Shown here: piece after piece, positions 5,576 to 8,424 of the stretch
How positions within the stretch are numbered: the stretch's first letter is position 1
How the letters are laid out: each line of letters opens with the position of its first letter
Source of the DNA: an uncultured Pseudomonadota bacterium
GTDB lineage: Bacteria; Pseudomonadota; Alphaproteobacteria; RUG11792
Direction of reading: 5' to 3'
DNA: 8,424 nt
Assembly: GCA_902796745.1 (NCBI GenBank)
Contig: CADBQC010000123.1
Location: forward strand, 1-8,424
Notes under the pieces: model-generated
Told to the model about the DNA's origin: nothing
Database searches by the model: none
What the model saw: only the letters and a program-made list of their open reading frames with translations
Position numbers and translations under genes: made by a program

Positions 5576-7015
5576 ATGAATCATATGGTGAAATCGATCT
5601 TACTGTTTACAGCATTTTCGGTTATCACAGAGGGTATGTCCCTTAACTCTGAAACAGTACAATTTCGCAGAAATGATATTAGCGATAATGTTATTTCTAG
5701 AGAATATTCCGATAGCTTACAATGCACGAATATTAGAAAGTTAGAGTTTTTTCAAACATCACAACTACTAAGGATAGTTCCACAAAATTTTCCTGATAAG
5801 TTAATAATCCGAAAAAAATATTTAGACAAAATAAAAAGCGACGTATTTAAGCGACAAATTCCCGCATTATTAAAAATAAAGAACGATCTAAAAATTACGC
5901 AGAAACAAAAAAAGAAGAAGATAGAGAAATTACAGTTTCAAGTGAATAAATGTGTGAAACAAAAGATGCAGAAATGGGATGAATATGAGGAAGAACTTTA
6001 TATGAGAAATATTATGCCAAAGTTAATAAAAGCAGGCATCGAAAAAGAACTACAAAATACTGAATTTGTTCAAAACTACTCATATTCGATTCAGGGGATG
6101 CAAATAACATATAACACGAAAATCGATGAACTCAATTCATATTACAAATGCAACAAATTTAGCAATTGTTTTGGTAATTCTAATGAATATTTGGTTTTTG
6201 TAGGTGATAATCCAAATACACAACATAATCGATACGAAATAAAGAGTATTTTGCCTAAGAAGTATTTCGATAAGCCAACGAGGATTGTATTGACTATTCC
6301 CGGAAATATCGATGGGTACGAGGTTCACATCTCAAATAAGGTATTTTTCAGATTTCTGCATATAAAGGAAGAATTAGTAGCGAATGTACGATTGAAAATC
6401 GTCTTAGAGGACAACGTTTATTTGACTGAAGGGTTGAGTAGTATGTTTGATGATTTCATGTATCAGGGAAATGGTTTGAAGCTTCAAAATATTGAAATTG
6501 GCAGGGTACATTGTCCTAAATCTGAATGGGATATGTCCTATGCATTCCGAAACTGTCTGATGTTAGAAAAATTAAATCTTGAAAAGATTGATACAACAAA
6601 TGTACACACCATGATAGAAGTTTTTAAAGGATGCAAATTTTTGCGAGAACTTAATATCAATAACTTTAATACAAGCAATGTAGACAATATGTGCTCAATG
6701 TTTGAAGCATGTGAAAGCCTAGAAGAGCTGAATTTGAGTAATTTCAATACAACCAAAGTAAAAGATATGTCTAAAATGTTTTATGGCTGTAAAAATTTGC
6801 GGATATTAGATTTAAGTAATTTTGATGTTTCAGAGGTAGAAGACAGTGATGATATGTTTGCAGGTTGTGAAAATTTGAGGGAATTAAAGATAAAACCAAG
6901 CACTCTGAATCAACTATTGAAAATGAATGCAGACTCCTTTAAAGATTGTGGCAATTTGAAAATTATCGATGCAACCACAGGCAACGAAACTAGTTTGAAT
7001 AGTTTTTATCTGTAG
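5576..7015 (+). CDS. Secreted BspA-like (DUF285) leucine-rich-repeat protein with coiled-coil region
   Basis: This 479-residue protein starts with a likely Sec signal peptide (hydrophobic core about 6-17, possible cleavage near EG/MS at 20-22; no AxA box). Residues 97-150 are strongly basic and helical (QKQKKKKIEKLQFQ...), probably coiled coil. Residues 230-318 form a less obvious beta-rich stretch that leads into the repeats and contains a divergent unit (EGLSSMF). Residues 320-467 carry six units of 26 residues with the pattern M..MF.GC..L.ELNLSNFNT..V, the BspA-like/DUF285 leucine-rich repeat. This type occurs in surface proteins of oral bacteria, Mycoplasma and protists such as Trichomonas and Entamoeba, where some members mediate adhesion. 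Each unit keeps a Cys (327, 353, 379, 405, 431, 458). No LPXTG or membrane anchor is present. A role on the surface or as a secreted host-interaction factor is inference. The 3' end overlaps lpxA on the opposite strand. An alternative ATG lies at 5585. Confidence 0.85.
   Translation: MNHMVKSILLFTAFSVITEGMSLNSETVQFRRNDISDNVISREYSDSLQCTNIRKLEFFQTSQLLRIVPQNFPDKLIIRKKYLDKIKSDVFKRQIPALLKIKNDLKITQKQKKKKIEKLQFQVNKCVKQKMQKWDEYEEELYMRNIMPKLIKAGIEKELQNTEFVQNYSYSIQGMQITYNTKIDELNSYYKCNKFSNCFGNSNEYLVFVGDNPNTQHNRYEIKSILPKKYFDKPTRIVLTIPGNIDGYEVHISNKVFFRFLHIKEELVANVRLKIVLEDNVYLTEGLSSMFDDFMYQGNGLKLQNIEIGRVHCPKSEWDMSYAFRNCLMLEKLNLEKIDTTNVHTMIEVFKGCKFLRELNINNFNTSNVDNMCSMFEACESLEELNLSNFNTTKVKDMSKMFYGCKNLRILDLSNFDVSEVEDSDDMFAGCENLRELKIKPSTLNQLLKMNADSFKDCGNLKIIDATTGNETSLNSFYL
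6533..6976 (+). repeat. Six 78-nt (26-residue) BspA-like repeat units
   Basis: Units begin at 6533, 6611, 6689, 6767, 6845 and 6923, an exact 78-nt spacing with no insertions between the first five. Protein-level conservation is high at F, C, L, N and V positions, while codons differ between units, so the repeats are old rather than recently duplicated. The last unit is degenerate, with one extra residue before its F..C..L core. Confidence 0.85.
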
Positions 7016-7826
7016 GAAGCGGAGTGCAGATCGGATTTTTTGAATGCGCTAGAAGAAAATCAATCATTTCTGTAGTATTCTCATCAGTTATATATTTCTG
7101 TTTCAGTTCTTTAAGTTCATCTGTTGTAAGTGGTGACATGTCATCTGTTTTGAATATTTCGTTATAGACAGATTGCATTAACTTTATTTCCTCATTAGAA
7201 AATCCGCGACGTCGTAAACCTATTATATTTAGTCCCTTTAGAGTTGTTACCCTATCACTTCTAACAACACCATATGGAATTACGTCTCTATCAATTCCGC
7301 TACAACCTCCAATCATAGCATGCTTGCCTATACGTATGAATTGTTTGACTGCAGACATTCCTCCAATAATTGCGTTGTCTCCAACTGTGACATGACCAGC
7401 TAAGTTCACGCCGTTTACTAAGATAACATTGTTGCCAATCGTGCAATCATGGGCTATATGGCAATACGCCATAATTAGACAATTGTTACCGATTTTTGTC
7501 AGCATCCCTCCACCGGAAGTACCAATATTGGCGGTAACATATTCTCGAATTACAGTATTGTTTCCGATCTCTAAGCGTGACCTTTCTCCGTTGTATTTCA
7601 AATCTTGAGGCTTTTGTCCTAAAGAAGCAAATGGATATACGGTTACTTCTTCACCTAGTATGGTGTCTTCCATTACGACCACATGCGAGTGCAACTTGGT
7701 ATTACGACCGATAATTACTCGTTCACCAACGCAACAATACGCCCCTATCTCTACGTTCTCAGCAATTTCTGCTCCCGGCTCAATGATTGCACTGGGATGT
7801 ATCTTCGCATTTGCACTTATCGACAT
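6990..7826 (-). CDS. lpxA: UDP-N-acetylglucosamine O-acyltransferase LpxA
   Basis: LpxA catalyses the first step of lipid A synthesis in the cytoplasm, moving a 3-hydroxyacyl chain from ACP to the 3-OH of UDP-GlcNAc. The 278-residue protein shows the left-handed beta-helix hexapeptide repeats over its first ~185 residues, the catalytic HIAHD (H123 and H126, matching E. coli H122/H125), NLAGHV (H145, E. coli H144) and GGCSG, with Gly174 at the acyl-length position (E. coli G173), which favours longer chains. The LRRRGFS motif and a helical C-terminus follow. The position of E. coli H160 is Lys161 here. The protein is about 16 residues longer than the E. coli form, mostly as a C-terminal tail. 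The start overlaps the fabZ stop by one base (TAATG) and is preceded by GGAAAG, indicating coupled translation. No lpxI or lpxB follows; the 3' end runs into the convergent repeat-protein gene. Confidence 0.96.
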   Translation of the reverse strand: MSISANAKIHPSAIIEPGAEIAENVEIGAYCCVGERVIIGRNTKLHSHVVVMEDTILGEEVTVYPFASLGQKPQDLKYNGERSRLEIGNNTVIREYVTANIGTSGGGMLTKIGNNCLIMAYCHIAHDCTIGNNVILVNGVNLAGHVTVGDNAIIGGMSAVKQFIRIGKHAMIGGCSGIDRDVIPYGVVRSDRVTTLKGLNIIGLRRRGFSNEEIKLMQSVYNEIFKTDDMSPLTTDELKELKQKYITDENTTEMIDFLLAHSKNPICTPLPTDKNYSN

Positions 7827-8296
7827 TACTTACTTTCCGGTATCATTGCTTTAAACTCAGCTTCACTTACAAGCGTGTCTTCCACATATGCTTTTCCAGA
7901 AAAACGCCAAAACTTATTCCCATGACGTTGTTCTATAATTATTTCCATTCGTATTACGTCCCCAGGCAAGACAGGCTTCCTAAATTTTGCATTTTCTATT
8001 GATGTAAAGTATACGAAATCTGATTTACCCGGTTCGGTAACTTTTTCCGCTATCAGTGTCTTGAATGCCAATACTCCTGCAGATTGCGCCATAGCTTCTA
8101 TAAGCAACACTCCAGGGAAAACCGGATATTGAGGAAAGTGCCCTTGGAAAAACCATTCATTACTCGAAACATTTTTGTAGGAAGTGCACGACTTTCCAAC
8201 ATCTAAGTTCTCTATCCTATCAACCATTAAAAACGGATACCTGTGAGGAATTATCTGCTTGATATCTTCCGCACCAAGAATCTTGTTCTCAATCAT
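7826..8296 (-). CDS. fabZ: 3-hydroxyacyl-[acyl-carrier-protein] dehydratase FabZ
   Basis: FabZ dehydrates 3-hydroxyacyl-ACP to trans-2-enoyl-ACP in type II fatty acid synthesis and competes with the lipid A acyltransferases for the same substrate. The 156-residue hot-dog-fold protein has the full family length, the N-terminal PHRYPFLMVDR (17-27), the catalytic GHFPQYPVFPGVLLIEAMAQ (52-71) with His53 and Glu67, and the later KFRKPVLPGD motif. The ATG at 8296 overlaps the stop codon of the upstream frame (ATGA), with GAGG a few bases before it, and the gene ends in the lpxA start codon. The three frames thus form one translationally coupled unit, as is common for lpxD-fabZ-lpxA in Proteobacteria. 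Confidence 0.97.
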   Translation of the reverse strand: MIENKILGAEDIKQIIPHRYPFLMVDRIENLDVGKSCTSYKNVSSNEWFFQGHFPQYPVFPGVLLIEAMAQSAGVLAFKTLIAEKVTEPGKSDFVYFTSIENAKFRKPVLPGDVIRMEIIIEQRHGNKFWRFSGKAYVEDTLVSEAEFKAMIPESK

Positions 8297-8424
8297 TCCA
8301 TTTCCTCATCTTCAGGAATATCGCTTTGTTGAGGTTGCTGAACTGAAGAATCTTCGGCTGATTTTTCAGATTTATCGATTATCGTCTGAGCATTCTTTAT
8401 GTGCGAAGAATCTATAGCTGCCAT
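8293..8424 (-). CDS. 3' end of an unidentified gene coupled to fabZ (partial)
   Basis: The frame is open from the window edge to a TGA at 8293-8295 that overlaps the fabZ start. The visible 43 residues are hydrophilic, ending in a Gln-rich and acidic tail (VQQPQQSDIPEDEEME). An ATG lies exactly at the edge (8424-8422) and may be internal. In many Proteobacteria the gene before fabZ is lpxD, with skp/ompH and bamA further up, so lpxD is the position-based guess, but these residues carry no lpxD signature. They could be a disordered tail of another protein. Confidence 0.6.
   Translation of the reverse strand: MAAIDSSHIKNAQTIIDKSEKSAEDSSVQQPQQSDIPEDEEME

Noticed and set aside
7660..8002. Three overlapping plus-strand ORFs of 64-80 codons across the lpxA/fabZ junction
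   Set aside because: Antisense to two enzymes with complete catalytic motifs.

Overview
The window (about 36% G+C by eye) looks like a stretch of chromosome from an AT-rich Gram-negative bacterium. A host-associated alphaproteobacterium, of the kind found in Holosporales or Rickettsiales, is my best guess. The reasons are a coupled lipid A/fatty-acid block (fabZ-lpxA), two small-molecule transporters of types common in intracellular bacteria, a decayed transposase, loose intergenic spacing, and a secreted protein with BspA-like leucine-rich repeats. The taxonomic placement is inference; no rRNA or marker gene is present.

Layout, left to right. Bases 1-688 hold no intact gene: the first ~215 bases carry a frame-broken remnant of the C-terminal part of an rve/DDE-type transposase, followed by AT-rich DNA with small inverted repeats. 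From 689 to 3648 three genes lie on the minus strand, in transcription order: a DMT/EamA-type transporter (3648-2779), a short exported Ala/Lys/Glu-rich protein (2507-1980), and the AAA+ recombination factor RarA/MgsA (1915-689). A clear Rho-independent terminator (1941-1966) separates the exported protein gene from rarA. Bases 3649-4212 are mostly regulatory or empty: one doubtful hydrophobic ORF, then a promoter-like region with a perfect palindrome. On the plus strand follow an MFS transporter (4213-5418) and a 479-residue secreted protein (5576-7015) with a basic coiled-coil region and about six 26-residue BspA-like (DUF285) repeats. At the right end, on the minus strand, are the 3' end of an unidentified gene (8424-8293), fabZ (8296-7826) and lpxA (7826-6990). 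These overlap by 4 nt and 1 nt, the usual sign of translational coupling, and the end of lpxA overlaps tail-to-tail with the repeat-protein gene by 26 bp.

How they fit together: FabZ and LpxA share the 3-hydroxyacyl-ACP pool. FabZ dehydrates it for phospholipid synthesis and LpxA commits it to lipid A, so their coupled translation makes sense. The two transporters may take up or export metabolites. The repeat protein is the main candidate for a surface or host-interaction factor. No complete unknown multi-gene system is evident. The observations most worth following are the BspA-like protein in an LPS-making bacterium, the convergent overlap that ends the lpx block, the lysine at a normally histidine position in LpxA, and the candidate control region of the MFS gene.
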